Assembly: GCF_029168315.1 (NCBI RefSeq)
Contig: NZ_JARGYD010000007.1
Coordinates: 178,036-242,035, forward strand
Source: Psychromarinibacter halotolerans
Lineage (GTDB): Bacteria > Pseudomonadota > Alphaproteobacteria > Rhodobacterales > Rhodobacteraceae
Direction of reading: 5' to 3'
DNA: 64,000 nt
The notes beneath the pieces were generated by a model. It made no database searches and was not told where the DNA came from. It saw only the letters and a list, made by a program, of their open reading frames with translations. A program made the translations under genes and the position numbers. How positions within the stretch are numbered: the stretch's first letter is position 1; every line of letters starts with the position of its first letter. Of the stretch, positions 8,548-16,579 are shown in pieces.

Positions 8548-9135
8548 TCATTTCTTCGCGCCGATCTTCGGTTCGGTTCCGGCCAGAAGCCGCGAGATGT
8601 TCGCCCGGTGTTTCATCCAGATCAGCACCGCCATCACAAGGATCAGCACCGCCCCGTGCCAATGGTAGAAGATCAGCGCATAGACGGGCGAAAGCGCCGC
8701 CGCCACCAGTGCAGACAGGGACGAGATCCGGAACACCAGCGCCACCACCAGCCACGTCGCACAGGCGGCAAGCCCGACGGGGAAGCTAAGCGCCAGCAGC
8801 GTGCCAAGGAAGGTCGCCATGCCCTTGCCGCCGCGAAAGCCAAGGAACACGGGCCACAGGTGACCCACCATCGCGAACAACGCGGCGACGCCCGCCACGT
8901 CTTCTCCGACCAGCCAGCGCGCCAGCAGCACCGCCGCCGCGCCCTTGCCCGCGTCCCCGATCAGGGTCAGCAGGGCCGCCAGCTTGTTGCCGGTGCGCAG
9001 GACGTTGGTCGCGCCGATGTTGCCAGACCCCATGCTGCGCAGATCGCCCAGCCCGAAGACCCGCGCCATCACAAGCCCGAAGGACACCGAGCCCAACAGA
9101 TAGGCCAGCACGGCCGTCAGGAACATCTGCAACAT
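8548..9135 (-). CDS. plsY: acyl-phosphate glycerol-3-phosphate acyltransferase
   Basis: 195 residues with five or more membrane helices and all three PlsY motifs: GSGNIGATNVLR (about 35-46), GHLWPVFLGFRGGKGMAT (about 98-115) and NISRLLAGTEPKIG near the C-terminus. It transfers the acyl group from acyl phosphate to glycerol 3-phosphate at the inner membrane, the first step of phospholipid synthesis. The start MLQMFLTAV at 9135 places the first helix directly at the N-terminus; ATG three codons further in is an alternative. Confidence 0.95.
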   Translation of the reverse strand: MLQMFLTAVLAYLLGSVSFGLVMARVFGLGDLRSMGSGNIGATNVLRTGNKLAALLTLIGDAGKGAAAVLLARWLVGEDVAGVAALFAMVGHLWPVFLGFRGGKGMATFLGTLLALSFPVGLAACATWLVVALVFRISSLSALVAAALSPVYALIFYHWHGAVLILVMAVLIWMKHRANISRLLAGTEPKIGAKK

Positions 9136-9205
9136 CAAATCACCCCGTTTTTCGCGCGGCCAATCTGGCCAAAAACGCGCCCCGAGGAAAGGCCCGCTTT
9201 CGGGG

Positions 9206-9562
9206 TCAGTCCGCCCCGGCCTCTGCAAAGCGCGGCAGGCTTTGCTCGATCCAGTCCGCGAACTCGCGTAGGCGGTCCGCCGCCTCGACGCCAAGCGGGG
9301 TCAGGCGATAGTCGACGCGGGGTGGGATCTCGCCGTGGTCGGTGCGCAGAACCATCCCGGCGCCACACAGGTTCGACAGCGTTTCGGCCAGCATACGTTC
9401 CGATATGCCGCCGATGCTGCGTCGGATCTCGGCAAAGCGGAAGGTCCCGTTCTTCAGCACGATCAGGATCAGCGGCGCCCAGCGGCTGGTCAGCAGGCGC
9501 AGCACCTCGCGCGAGGGGCATTGCGCCGCAAGCACGTCGGGGGTCATCGGTGTCGTGGTCAT
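9206..9562 (-). CDS. HxlR-family transcriptional regulator
   Basis: 118 residues forming one winged-helix HxlR domain. It has CPSREVLRLLTSRWAPLIL (about 15-33), the recognition segment FAEIRRSIGGISERML and the wing with DYRLTPLG. A Cys at residue 15 sits where redox- or aldehyde-responsive HxlR/QorR-type regulators keep a sensing cysteine. It is transcribed divergently from the NmrA-like reductase gene. Such pairs are typically regulator and target, with the regulator binding the shared spacer. Confidence 0.88.
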   Translation of the reverse strand: MTTTPMTPDVLAAQCPSREVLRLLTSRWAPLILIVLKNGTFRFAEIRRSIGGISERMLAETLSNLCGAGMVLRTDHGEIPPRVDYRLTPLGVEAADRLREFADWIEQSLPRFAEAGAD

Positions 9563-9657
9563 GCGGGGTCTCCGGTCGGGGGTGATGCGGGCAGGCCGGG
9601 CGGTCTGTGCACGCGCGCAGGGCGCGGTCTATTACGCGCCAAGGCACTTATCAATAT

Positions 9658-9679
9658 GTAAGTACTTACTATCCGTAAG
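9658..9679. promoter_or_regulatory. probable HxlR operator
   Basis: The spacer between the divergent genes contains a perfect 12-bp palindrome, GTAAGTACTTAC (9658-9669). It overlaps a second inverted repeat, CTTAC-TATCC-GTAAG (9665-9679). A further ACTTAT lies at 9647. The cluster is AT-rich against a GC-rich background and lies 56 bases before the reductase start. Binding by the neighbouring HxlR protein is inferred from position and symmetry. Confidence 0.65.
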
Positions 9680-9734
9680 CAAGGCGCTTATCCTTCCGTC
9701 ATACAACGAACGACCGGAACGAAAGGACGTTATC

Positions 9735-10574
9735 ATGACCATCGCAGTAACCGGGGCCACCGGCCAGCTTGGACGCCTCGTGATCGAGGGACTGAAGGAA
9801 AAAGGCGCAGAGGCCGTCGCGCTGGTCCGCGACCCGGCCAAGGCGGACGGCATGGGCGTGCCCGCACGCAAGGCGGATTACGATCAGCCGGACACTCTTG
9901 AGCCCGCGCTGGAGGGTGTCGATACGCTGCTGCTGATCTCGGGCAGCGAGATCGGACAGCGCGCGCGCCAGCACAAGGCGGTGATCGACGCGGCAAAGAC
10001 CGCCGGTGTAAAGCGTATCGTTTACACGTCGCTGCTGAATGCCCCCACCAGCACCCTGTCGCTGGCTGACGAGCACCGCGCGACCGAGGCGATGCTCGCG
10101 GACTCCGGTCTGTCGGTCACACTGCTGCGCAATGGCTGGTACACCGAGAACTACACCGGATCGGTGCCGCCCGCCGTGGCGAACGGTGCCTTCGTCGGCA
10201 GCGCCGGTGACGGACGTATCTCGTCCGCGACCCGCGAAGACTTCGCGGCGGCCGCCGTCGAAGCCCTGACCGGCACCGGGCACGAGGGCCAGACCTACGA
10301 ACTGGCGGGCGACGAGTCCTATACCCTGTCCGAACTTGCCGCCGAGATTTCGGCGCAGACCGGCAAGGACATCCCCTATGCCGACATGCCGCCGGCGGAA
10401 TACGCGAAGATCCTTGAAAGCATCGGCCTGCCTGCCGGGCTTGCCGCGGCGCTGGCGTCCTTCGACGCCGAAGCCGCCAAGGGTGTTCTGTATTCCGAGG
10501 ACAAGACGCTGTCGAAACTGATCGGCCGTCCGACGACTCCGCTGTCCAAATCGGTGGCTGCGGCGCTGGCGTAA
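9735..10574 (+). CDS. NmrA/SDR-type NAD(P)H:quinone oxidoreductase
   Basis: 279 residues, an atypical short-chain dehydrogenase. It has an N-terminal nucleotide-binding motif (AVTGATGQLGR, about 4-14), VRDPAKA for NADP selection, and LLRNGWYTENY, characteristic of the QOR2/YtfG group. These enzymes reduce quinones with NADPH and are often induced by electrophiles. AGGACG precedes the ATG at 9735. The divergent HxlR gene and the operator in the spacer indicate local repression. Confidence 0.88.
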   Translation: MTIAVTGATGQLGRLVIEGLKEKGAEAVALVRDPAKADGMGVPARKADYDQPDTLEPALEGVDTLLLISGSEIGQRARQHKAVIDAAKTAGVKRIVYTSLLNAPTSTLSLADEHRATEAMLADSGLSVTLLRNGWYTENYTGSVPPAVANGAFVGSAGDGRISSATREDFAAAAVEALTGTGHEGQTYELAGDESYTLSELAAEISAQTGKDIPYADMPPAEYAKILESIGLPAGLAAALASFDAEAAKGVLYSEDKTLSKLIGRPTTPLSKSVAAALA

Positions 10575-10617
10575 CGGATAGACAGATCTTCCAGACGATC
10601 GTTGGCAGCAGGAATCT

Positions 10618-12033
10618 CTAGAAAATCCTGCTGCCGACCGCCGCGAGATCCTCGCGGAACCGCTCTGTTTCCTCGGCCCTGCGCACCGGGTCGGGAAGCC
10701 GCAGCAGGAACGACGGGTGCACCGTCACCAACACCGGGCCGTGGGGCGTGTCCTCGACGGCCCCGCGCCGTTTCAGCAGGCCCTCGCGGCGGCCCGTCAG
10801 GCTGTGCAGTGCGGTCGCGCCCAGCGACAGGATCAGCGCGGGTTTCACCAGCTTCAGCTCTGCCTCCAGCCACCATTTCGCATGTTCGATCTCTGTCCGG
10901 TTCGGCGGTTCGTGCAGTCGACGTTTGCCGTCGCGACGGAACTTGAACTGTTTGACCGCATTCGTGACATACGCCGCACGACGGTTCAGACCGGCCTGCC
11001 CCGCGATGTCGTCGAACAACTGCCCCGCCGGTCCGACAAAGGGTCGGCCCTGCCGGTCCTCGTGATCACCGGGCTGTTCGCCGACAATCATCAGCCGGGC
11101 GTCCTGCGGCCCCTCGCCCAGCACGATCCGGCCCAGCCCCTCGGGCAGATCACGGCTGTCAGCCTCGGCGCGGGCGCGTAGCTCGTCCCAGCCGATGGCC
11201 GAGCGCGTGGCGTGCAGCCGGTCGAGAATCCGTTCCGCCCGAACCGGCGGCAAGGCGGGCATCGCGGCCTGCATGGCTTCGGCCCGCGCCTGCGCCCCGG
11301 CGATCAGGTCGGGGATGTGCCGCGCCTCTGGCAGGTTCTTCCAGTACTTCTTTGGCATCTCCGAGGTCATCGCCTGCACCTTCACCCGCGCCGGGTTGAA
11401 GATGTTGCGGAAATAGGTGCCCCACAGCGCCTCGGCGCCATCCTCGGGCAGGTCGGGACGCGGCTGGCCCTCGGCAAAGCTGACCCGGCCATCTTCGAAC
11501 CGGGCGGTGACGTCCGGGGTGGCGATGATCCAGTCCATGTCACCGAAACGGCCGGTGAAGAACGGCGCCGTGGGTTCGACCGTGTGATGCGACGGTTCGA
11601 ACCACGCGGCAAAGGCCCGCCGTCCGCCGGGCCCGGTTCCGATGTCGCGGAACCGCACGAAGGCCTTCATCTTGTGGGCACAGCGGTTCACGTTCTTTTC
11701 CATCGCGCGCAGGCGGGCAAGGTCGGCTTCGCCCCGGTCGGACAGCAAGCGCGGCTGGCGTTTGACCCGCAAAAGGAAGGCGTACAGCCGTGCGAAGCGT
11801 TCCGGGTCCGAATGCCACACGACCCGCGACGCAAGGTCGACGAACCCTTTCGGCACGGTTAACCCAGACGACGCGGTGACAGGCTCTGCCGCCCCGCCGA
11901 ACAGGTCGTCCACCGCATCCTCGCCGAACCGCCACAGCACGTCCTCGGGCCGCACGCCTTCGGCCAGCAGGCCGCGCGCGGCGTCACGCCAAGCGGGCCA
12001 CGTGCCGATCCGAGGAAGCTGCACCGTGCGCAT
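10618..12033 (-). CDS. DUF4130 - UdgX-type uracil-DNA glycosylase fusion
   Basis: 471 residues in two parts. Residues 1 to about 260 are a DUF4130 domain (putative DNA metabolism protein, TIGR03915-like). The rest is a family-4-like uracil-DNA glycosylase of the UdgX type. It has GEQPGDHED at about 318, KRRLH at 370-374, where His374 matches the histidine that UdgX links covalently to the abasic sugar, and HPS at 439-441. UdgX proteins bind uracil in DNA irreversibly. The gene follows the radical SAM gene after only three bases, the arrangement known for the TIGR03915/TIGR03916 pair. Its in vivo lesion is unknown. Confidence 0.88.
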   Translation of the reverse strand: MRTVQLPRIGTWPAWRDAARGLLAEGVRPEDVLWRFGEDAVDDLFGGAAEPVTASSGLTVPKGFVDLASRVVWHSDPERFARLYAFLLRVKRQPRLLSDRGEADLARLRAMEKNVNRCAHKMKAFVRFRDIGTGPGGRRAFAAWFEPSHHTVEPTAPFFTGRFGDMDWIIATPDVTARFEDGRVSFAEGQPRPDLPEDGAEALWGTYFRNIFNPARVKVQAMTSEMPKKYWKNLPEARHIPDLIAGAQARAEAMQAAMPALPPVRAERILDRLHATRSAIGWDELRARAEADSRDLPEGLGRIVLGEGPQDARLMIVGEQPGDHEDRQGRPFVGPAGQLFDDIAGQAGLNRRAAYVTNAVKQFKFRRDGKRRLHEPPNRTEIEHAKWWLEAELKLVKPALILSLGATALHSLTGRREGLLKRRGAVEDTPHGPVLVTVHPSFLLRLPDPVRRAEETERFREDLAAVGSRIF

Positions 12034-12036
12034 GGG

Positions 12037-13266
12037 TCAGAACAGCGAAAGCTGCTCGGGCGGCGGCGCGAACCGGGCGCGCAGGTCGGCGCTGTCGGTC
12101 AACGCACCGGGCCGCCAGTCGCGCAGCACGATGAACGGGCGCGCGTGTTTCAGGTTGGCGCCCATGCGCTGAAGGTCCTCATAGCGCAGCGTGCGGTGCC
12201 GCCGCGTGGCCAGCACGCGCTTGACGGTCTTGGTGCCAAAGCCCGGCACCCGCAAAAGCAACTCCCGCTCGGCGGTCTGGACCTGCACCGGAAACCGGTC
12301 GCGATGCGCCAGCGCCCACGCCAGCTTGGGATCGACCTCTAGGTCGAGGTTGCCGTCAGGCCGCGCGCCGGTGATCTCGTTCACGTCGAAGCCGTAGAAA
12401 CGCAGCAGCCAGTCCGCCTGATACAGGCGATGTTCACGCAGCAGCGGCGGCTTGATCAGCGGCAGCTTGGCAGAGCTTTCGGGGATCGGCGAGAAGGCCG
12501 AGTAATAGACGCGCTTCAACTTGTGGTCGCCATACAGCCGCGTCGACTGGCCAAGGATCGTCCGGTCGGTCGACTCGTCGGCGCCCACGATCATCTGCGT
12601 CGACTGCCCGGCGGGTGCGAAGCGCGGCGGGCGTTTGCCGGTGTGGCTGCGGTCTTTCGATTCCGCGCGCTTGGCCTTCACCTCTGACATTGCCGCGTTG
12701 ATCGTCCCGGCGTCCTTTTCGGGGGCGTAGGCTTCCAGCGCGCGCACGGTCGGCAGTTCGATGTTCACCGACAGGCGGTCGGCAAACAGCCCCGCCTGCT
12801 GGATCAGCTCCGGCGCCGCATCGGGAATGGTCTTCAGGTGGATATAGCCGCGAAACCCCTCGCGTTCTCGCAGAAGGCGGGCGATCCGCACCATGTCCTC
12901 CATCGTCTTGTCGGGCGAATGGATGATGCCCGAGGACAGGAACAGCCCTTCGATATAGTTGCGACGGTAGAATTCGATGGTCAGGTGCACGACCTCTTCG
13001 GGGGTGAAGCGGGCGCGCGGAGTGTTGGACGACACGCGGTTCACACAATAGGCGCAGTCGTAGATGCAGAAGTTCGTCATCAGGATCTTCAGCAGGCTGA
13101 TGCACCGTCCGTCGGGGGCATACGCGTGACAGATCCCAGACCCCGTGGTCGAGCCAAGGCCGCCCGAACGGCTGTCCCGCCGGGTCGTGCCGGAGGATGC
13201 GCAAGACGCGTCATAGCGCGCAGCGTCCGAGAGAATCGCAAGTTTCTGATCAAGGGTCCGGGGCAT
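12037..13266 (-). CDS. putative DNA modification/repair radical SAM protein
   Basis: 409 residues. The [4Fe-4S] cluster motif is Cys67-x3-Cys71-x2-Cys74 (CIYDCAYC). A helix-hairpin-helix element (LLRVPGFGTKTVKRVL, about 340-355) suggests DNA contact. The C-terminus RFAPPPEQLSLF is typical of TIGR03916. The family is named for its constant pairing with the DUF4130 protein encoded immediately downstream. A photolyase-like or demethylase-like DNA repair reaction is conceivable, but nothing in the sequence identifies it. The ATG at 13266 is the only good start. Confidence 0.88.
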   Translation of the reverse strand: MPRTLDQKLAILSDAARYDASCASSGTTRRDSRSGGLGSTTGSGICHAYAPDGRCISLLKILMTNFCIYDCAYCVNRVSSNTPRARFTPEEVVHLTIEFYRRNYIEGLFLSSGIIHSPDKTMEDMVRIARLLREREGFRGYIHLKTIPDAAPELIQQAGLFADRLSVNIELPTVRALEAYAPEKDAGTINAAMSEVKAKRAESKDRSHTGKRPPRFAPAGQSTQMIVGADESTDRTILGQSTRLYGDHKLKRVYYSAFSPIPESSAKLPLIKPPLLREHRLYQADWLLRFYGFDVNEITGARPDGNLDLEVDPKLAWALAHRDRFPVQVQTAERELLLRVPGFGTKTVKRVLATRRHRTLRYEDLQRMGANLKHARPFIVLRDWRPGALTDSADLRARFAPPPEQLSLF

Positions 13267-13355
13267 GTGTTCATGCTATGTTCACTTTCCCGGCGCCGCA
13301 ATGGGGCAAGCGATCACGATTTTGACGATGCGTCACATGCGGTCGGAAGCCGGCG

Positions 13356-13838
13356 CTAAAGGTCGTACCGCTTCAACACCTTGTCGACACGCTGGCCGTT
13401 CGCCATCCGGTAATCCGCGATCCGGCCATAGTCCTCGAACCCGCGGCTTTGGTAGTATGTCAGCCCGCTGGCGTTGTCGGCACGGATCTCGGCGTTGATC
13501 CACGCATAGCCAGCGGCGCGGCAGGCCTCTGCCGTTGCGCGAAACAGGGCAGACCCAACGCCCAGCCCGGTGCGCCCCACTTTCGCGAAGGTGGCGATCT
13601 GCGCGACATCCGGCCCCGCACCCGGGTGCGGGTCGACCCACTGGAACCCCAGCACCGTGCCGCCGTCATCCTCGGCCACATGCCAGATCGAACGCGGGTC
13701 GCGGGCCATCCAGTCCGCAAGGTCAGAGACGGTCACCGGGTCGGTGATCGCGGTCGTCCCGCCGATGGCGATGATCTCGTTCAGGATCTCGGCCATGCCT
13801 GCCGCGTCCAACGTGCCTGCGCGCCGGACGTGCAGCAT
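13356..13838 (-). CDS. GNAT family N-acetyltransferase
   Basis: 160 residues, one GNAT domain. The acetyl-CoA pyrophosphate loop is FAKVGRTGLGVGSALF (about 89-104), followed by WINAEIRADNASGLTYYQSRGFE, typical of motif B. It resembles phosphinothricin/YncA-type acetyltransferases, but the substrate cannot be told. Its ATG shares one base with the stop of the HD-domain gene (TGATG), so the two are translationally coupled. Confidence 0.85.
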   Translation of the reverse strand: MLHVRRAGTLDAAGMAEILNEIIAIGGTTAITDPVTVSDLADWMARDPRSIWHVAEDDGGTVLGFQWVDPHPGAGPDVAQIATFAKVGRTGLGVGSALFRATAEACRAAGYAWINAEIRADNASGLTYYQSRGFEDYGRIADYRMANGQRVDKVLKRYDL

Positions 13839-14434
13839 CAGCTCATCGCCTTCATCAGTTGCGCGTGGCGCTGGGTGAATGCTTCGCGCACCACCTTCGG
13901 TTCCCGCAGGTGCAGCGTCAGGCCCTGCGCCTGCTCGGCTGCGGCCTTGCCGAAGAACCGGGTCGCTTCCGCTTCGCTGAACCCGGCCAGTTGAACCGCC
14001 TCAAGCCACGCGGACACCTTGTCGGCCTGCTTGATCTGGCGCTTCACCTTCACCGGGATCTGCGCGGGCAAACCGAACCGAATATGGATGGCCGCCGTCA
14101 GCCGGTCATCCAACGCGCCATAGCTGGGCCCGACCGCCGCCTTCACCGGAGAAATCATGTCCCCGATCACGTATTCCGGCGCGTCGTGCAGCAGGGCGGC
14201 AAGGCGCCATTTGACCGGCGCTTCGGGGTGCTGGCGACCGAAGATCTCTTCGACCAGCAGCGAATGCTCGGCCACGGAATAGGCGTGATCGCCCCGGGTC
14301 TGGCCGTTCCAGCGGGCAACGAAGGCAAGGCCGTGCGCGATGTCCTCGACCTCGATGTCCATCGGGGTCGGGTCCAGAAGGTCAAGCCTGCGGCCCGACA
14401 GCATCCTCTGCCAAGCGCGGTTCTGGGAAGCCAT
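13838..14434 (-). CDS. HD-domain phosphohydrolase (YfbR-like)
   Basis: 198 residues with an HD metal site: an early His (HAYSVAEHS, about 50-58), the HD pair in LLHDAPEYVIGD (about 81-92) and a later Asp in IKQADKVSAWLEA. The order matches YfbR/YGK1-type 5'-nucleotidases that hydrolyse dNMPs. Activity on nucleotides is inferred from the family only. The gene diverges from the small exported protein gene at 14597, with a 162-base spacer in which I see no further gene. Confidence 0.82.
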   Translation of the reverse strand: MASQNRAWQRMLSGRRLDLLDPTPMDIEVEDIAHGLAFVARWNGQTRGDHAYSVAEHSLLVEEIFGRQHPEAPVKWRLAALLHDAPEYVIGDMISPVKAAVGPSYGALDDRLTAAIHIRFGLPAQIPVKVKRQIKQADKVSAWLEAVQLAGFSEAEATRFFGKAAAEQAQGLTLHLREPKVVREAFTQRHAQLMKAMS

Positions 14435-14596
14435 CCGTCATCCTTCGTCATGCTGGGTTCGCGGCCCGTTCCTGCCACAGCCGCGCCCGCCTATGGAAGC
14501 GGCATTCCGCCATTCATGCAGAGCTTGGTTCCGAACTTGGGAACGAAACCGCCGCGCCCGGCGTTCGACCTGCAACACCACCCGGAGACACAAGCC

Positions 14597-14929
14597 ATGA
14601 AAATGACCGTGATCGGAGCCGTGTCCGCCTTGGGCCTGACCGCCCTTGCCACCTCGTTCAACGCGCCCGAGGCCGTGGCGCAAGAGGACGACGTCGTCTG
14701 TGCCCAACGCAATGACATCATCGAACGCCTTGGCGCGGACTTCGGAGAGAAGCCGACCGGCGGTGGCATGATGTCGCGTGAGCAGGTGCTGGAAATCTGG
14801 TCCGCCCCGGAGACCGGGACATGGACCGCGCTGATGACCTTCGCGGATGGCACAAGCTGTATCGTCGGAAGCGGAGAAAATTGGCATCAGGGCCTGCCCG
14901 ATGCCGTTCCAGCAGGCACTCGGCTCTAA
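14597..14929 (+). CDS. small exported hypothetical protein
   Basis: 110 residues. A signal peptide (MKMTVIGAVSALGLTALATS) ends near AVA-QE at about residue 28. The mature part has two cysteines (VCAQRND, TSCIVGSGENW) that could form a disulphide, and a short strand-rich core (TGTWTALMTFADGTSC). This pattern is common in small periplasmic proteins of Rhodobacterales. GGAGACA precedes the ATG. I do not recognise a named function. Confidence 0.72.
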   Translation: MKMTVIGAVSALGLTALATSFNAPEAVAQEDDVVCAQRNDIIERLGADFGEKPTGGGMMSREQVLEIWSAPETGTWTALMTFADGTSCIVGSGENWHQGLPDAVPAGTRL

Positions 14930-14943
14930 TACCCCCTACTCCT

Positions 14944-15003
14944 GCCCATGAGGGCTGGTTGCTCGGGTTCCGGTACGATGCTAGAGGCATCTCGACCGGA
15001 ACC
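14944..15003 (+). promoter_or_regulatory. structured 5' leader of ahcY
   Basis: Just upstream of ahcY are two strong hairpins. GCCC-ATGA-GGGC lies at 14944-14955. A long one at 14966-15003 has a perfect 9-bp outer stem (GGTTCCGGT / ACCGGAACC) and an inner 5-bp stem (GATGC / GCATC) around the loop TAGAG. The Shine-Dalgarno AGGAG begins three bases after the outer stem. TGGTT at 14956 could compete for the 3' arm. This may be a cis-regulatory RNA. I could not match it to the SAH or SAM/SAH riboswitch patterns I know. Confidence 0.5.
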
Positions 15004-15020
15004 ACCAGGAGCCGCCCAGC

Positions 15021-16412
15021 ATGGCAAAAGATTACATCGTCAAGGACATTTCTCTCTCCGAGTTTGGCCGCAAGGAACTCGACATCGCCGAAACCGAAAT
15101 GCCGGGCCTGATGGCTCTGCGCGAGGAGTACGGCGACAGCAAGCCCTTGAAAGGCGCACGGATTGCGGGATCGCTCCACATGACGATCCAGACCGCAGTG
15201 CTGATCGAAACGCTTGTCGCGCTTGGCGCCGATGTGCGTTGGGCCTCGTGCAACATCTTCTCGACTCAGGACCACGCCGCCGCCGCGATCGCTGCTGCCG
15301 GTGTGCCGGTGTTCGCCGTGAAGGGCGAAACACTCGTCGAATACTGGGATTATTGTGACAAGATCTTCGACTTCGAAGATGGCGCCAACATGATCCTCGA
15401 CGATGGCGGCGACGCCACCCTGTACATCCTGATCGGCGCGCGCGTCGAGGCCGGCGAAGACAACCTTATCGCCGTCCCGACCAGCGAAGAGGAAGAAGCC
15501 CTGTTCGCCCAGATCAAGAAGCGCATGGCCGCCAACCCCGGCTGGTTCACCAAGCAGCGCGACATGATCAAGGGCGTCTCGGAAGAGACCACCACCGGCG
15601 TGCACCGCCTGTACGAGCTGATGAAGCAGGGCCAGCTGCCGTTCCCGGCGATCAACGTCAACGACAGCGTCACCAAGTCGAAGTTCGACAACAAGTACGG
15701 CTGTAAAGAATCGCTGGTCGACGGCATCCGCCGCGCGACCGACACCATGATGGCCGGCAAGGTCGCCGTGGTCTGCGGTTATGGTGACGTGGGCAAGGGC
15801 TCTGCCGCGTCGCTGTCCGGCGCCGGCGCCCGCGTGAAGGTCACCGAAAGCGACCCGATCTGCGCGCTGCAGGCGGCAATGGACGGCTATGAGGTCGTGA
15901 CGCTGGAAGACGTGATCGACAGCGCCGACATCTTCATCACCACGACCGGCAACAAGGACGTGATCCGCATCGAGCACATGCGCGCGATGAAGAACATGGC
16001 CATCGTCGGCAACATCGGCCACTTCGACAACGAGATCCAGGTCGCCCAGCTGAAGAACCACAAGTGGACCAACATCAAGGATCAGGTGGACATGATCGAG
16101 ATGCCCTCGGGCAACAAGATCATCCTTCTGTCCGAAGGCCGTCTGCTGAACCTCGGCAACGCCACCGGCCACCCGTCCTTCGTGATGTCGGCCTCTTTCA
16201 CCAACCAGACGCTTGCCCAGATCGAGCTTTGGACGCGCGGTGACGAGTACAAGAACGAAGTCTACGTTCTGCCCAAGCACCTGGACGAGAAGGTCGCGGC
16301 CCTGCACCTTGAGAAGGTCGGCGCCAAGCTGACCAAGCTCACGCCCGAGCAGGCCTCTTATATCGGCGTCAACGCCGACGGCCCGTTCAAGCCGGAACAC
16401 TACCGCTACTGA
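15021..16412 (+). CDS. ahcY: adenosylhomocysteinase
   Basis: 463 residues, full length. The NAD-binding motif VVCGYGDVGKGSA lies at about 250-262. Substrate-site segments include SCNIFSTQDHAAAAIA and the catalytic block NVNDSVTKSKFDN, and the C-terminus KPEHYRY is diagnostic. It splits S-adenosylhomocysteine into adenosine and homocysteine in the activated methyl cycle, which keeps methyltransferases free of product inhibition. AGGAG lies 9 bases before the ATG, directly behind a leader hairpin. Two strong stem-loops follow the stop codon. Confidence 0.98.
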   Translation: MAKDYIVKDISLSEFGRKELDIAETEMPGLMALREEYGDSKPLKGARIAGSLHMTIQTAVLIETLVALGADVRWASCNIFSTQDHAAAAIAAAGVPVFAVKGETLVEYWDYCDKIFDFEDGANMILDDGGDATLYILIGARVEAGEDNLIAVPTSEEEEALFAQIKKRMAANPGWFTKQRDMIKGVSEETTTGVHRLYELMKQGQLPFPAINVNDSVTKSKFDNKYGCKESLVDGIRRATDTMMAGKVAVVCGYGDVGKGSAASLSGAGARVKVTESDPICALQAAMDGYEVVTLEDVIDSADIFITTTGNKDVIRIEHMRAMKNMAIVGNIGHFDNEIQVAQLKNHKWTNIKDQVDMIEMPSGNKIILLSEGRLLNLGNATGHPSFVMSASFTNQTLAQIELWTRGDEYKNEVYVLPKHLDEKVAALHLEKVGAKLTKLTPEQASYIGVNADGPFKPEHYRY

Positions 16413-16431
16413 TCCGGGAATTTGCCGTTTT

Positions 16432-16453
16432 CCGCCGATCGCAAGATCGGCGG
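16432..16453 (+). terminator. stem-loop after ahcY (first)
   Basis: A perfect 9-bp stem, CCGCCGATC / GATCGGCGG, closes a GCAA (GNRA) tetraloop 20 bases after the ahcY stop. No T-run follows, so this may protect the 3' end as well as assist termination. Confidence 0.6.
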
Positions 16454-16468
16454 GAACCGGCCCCCGAA

Positions 16469-16512
16469 AAAGCGCCCCGCTGGCAATGGTTCGCCATTCC
16501 GCGGGGCGCTTT
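16469..16512 (+). terminator. probable ahcY terminator (second stem-loop)
   Basis: A perfect 12-bp outer stem (AAAGCGCCCCGC / GCGGGGCGCTTT) encloses an inner AATGG-TTCG-CCATT hairpin. The run AAA...TTT at its base makes it bidirectional in principle. It separates ahcY from the PRC-barrel gene. Confidence 0.75.
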
Positions 16513-16550
16513 GCGTTCCGGGGAACGGAACCGGCGGCTCGTGCCTTGTC

Positions 16551-16567
16551 TGGTCATACAGTGACCA
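16551..16567. promoter_or_regulatory. inverted repeat before the PRC-barrel gene
   Basis: TGGTCA-TACAG-TGACCA is a perfect 6-bp inverted repeat ending two bases before the GGAGG ribosome site of the next gene. A second hairpin, GTTCCG-GGGAA-CGGAAC, lies at 16515-16531. Either could be an operator or a leader hairpin. Confidence 0.4.
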
Positions 16568-16579
16568 ATGGAGGCACAG

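Noticed and set aside
14930..15020. Known SAH riboswitch upstream of ahcY
   Set aside because: The hairpins are real, but I could not find the conserved core and pseudoknot arrangement of that class, so I report only an unnamed structured leader.
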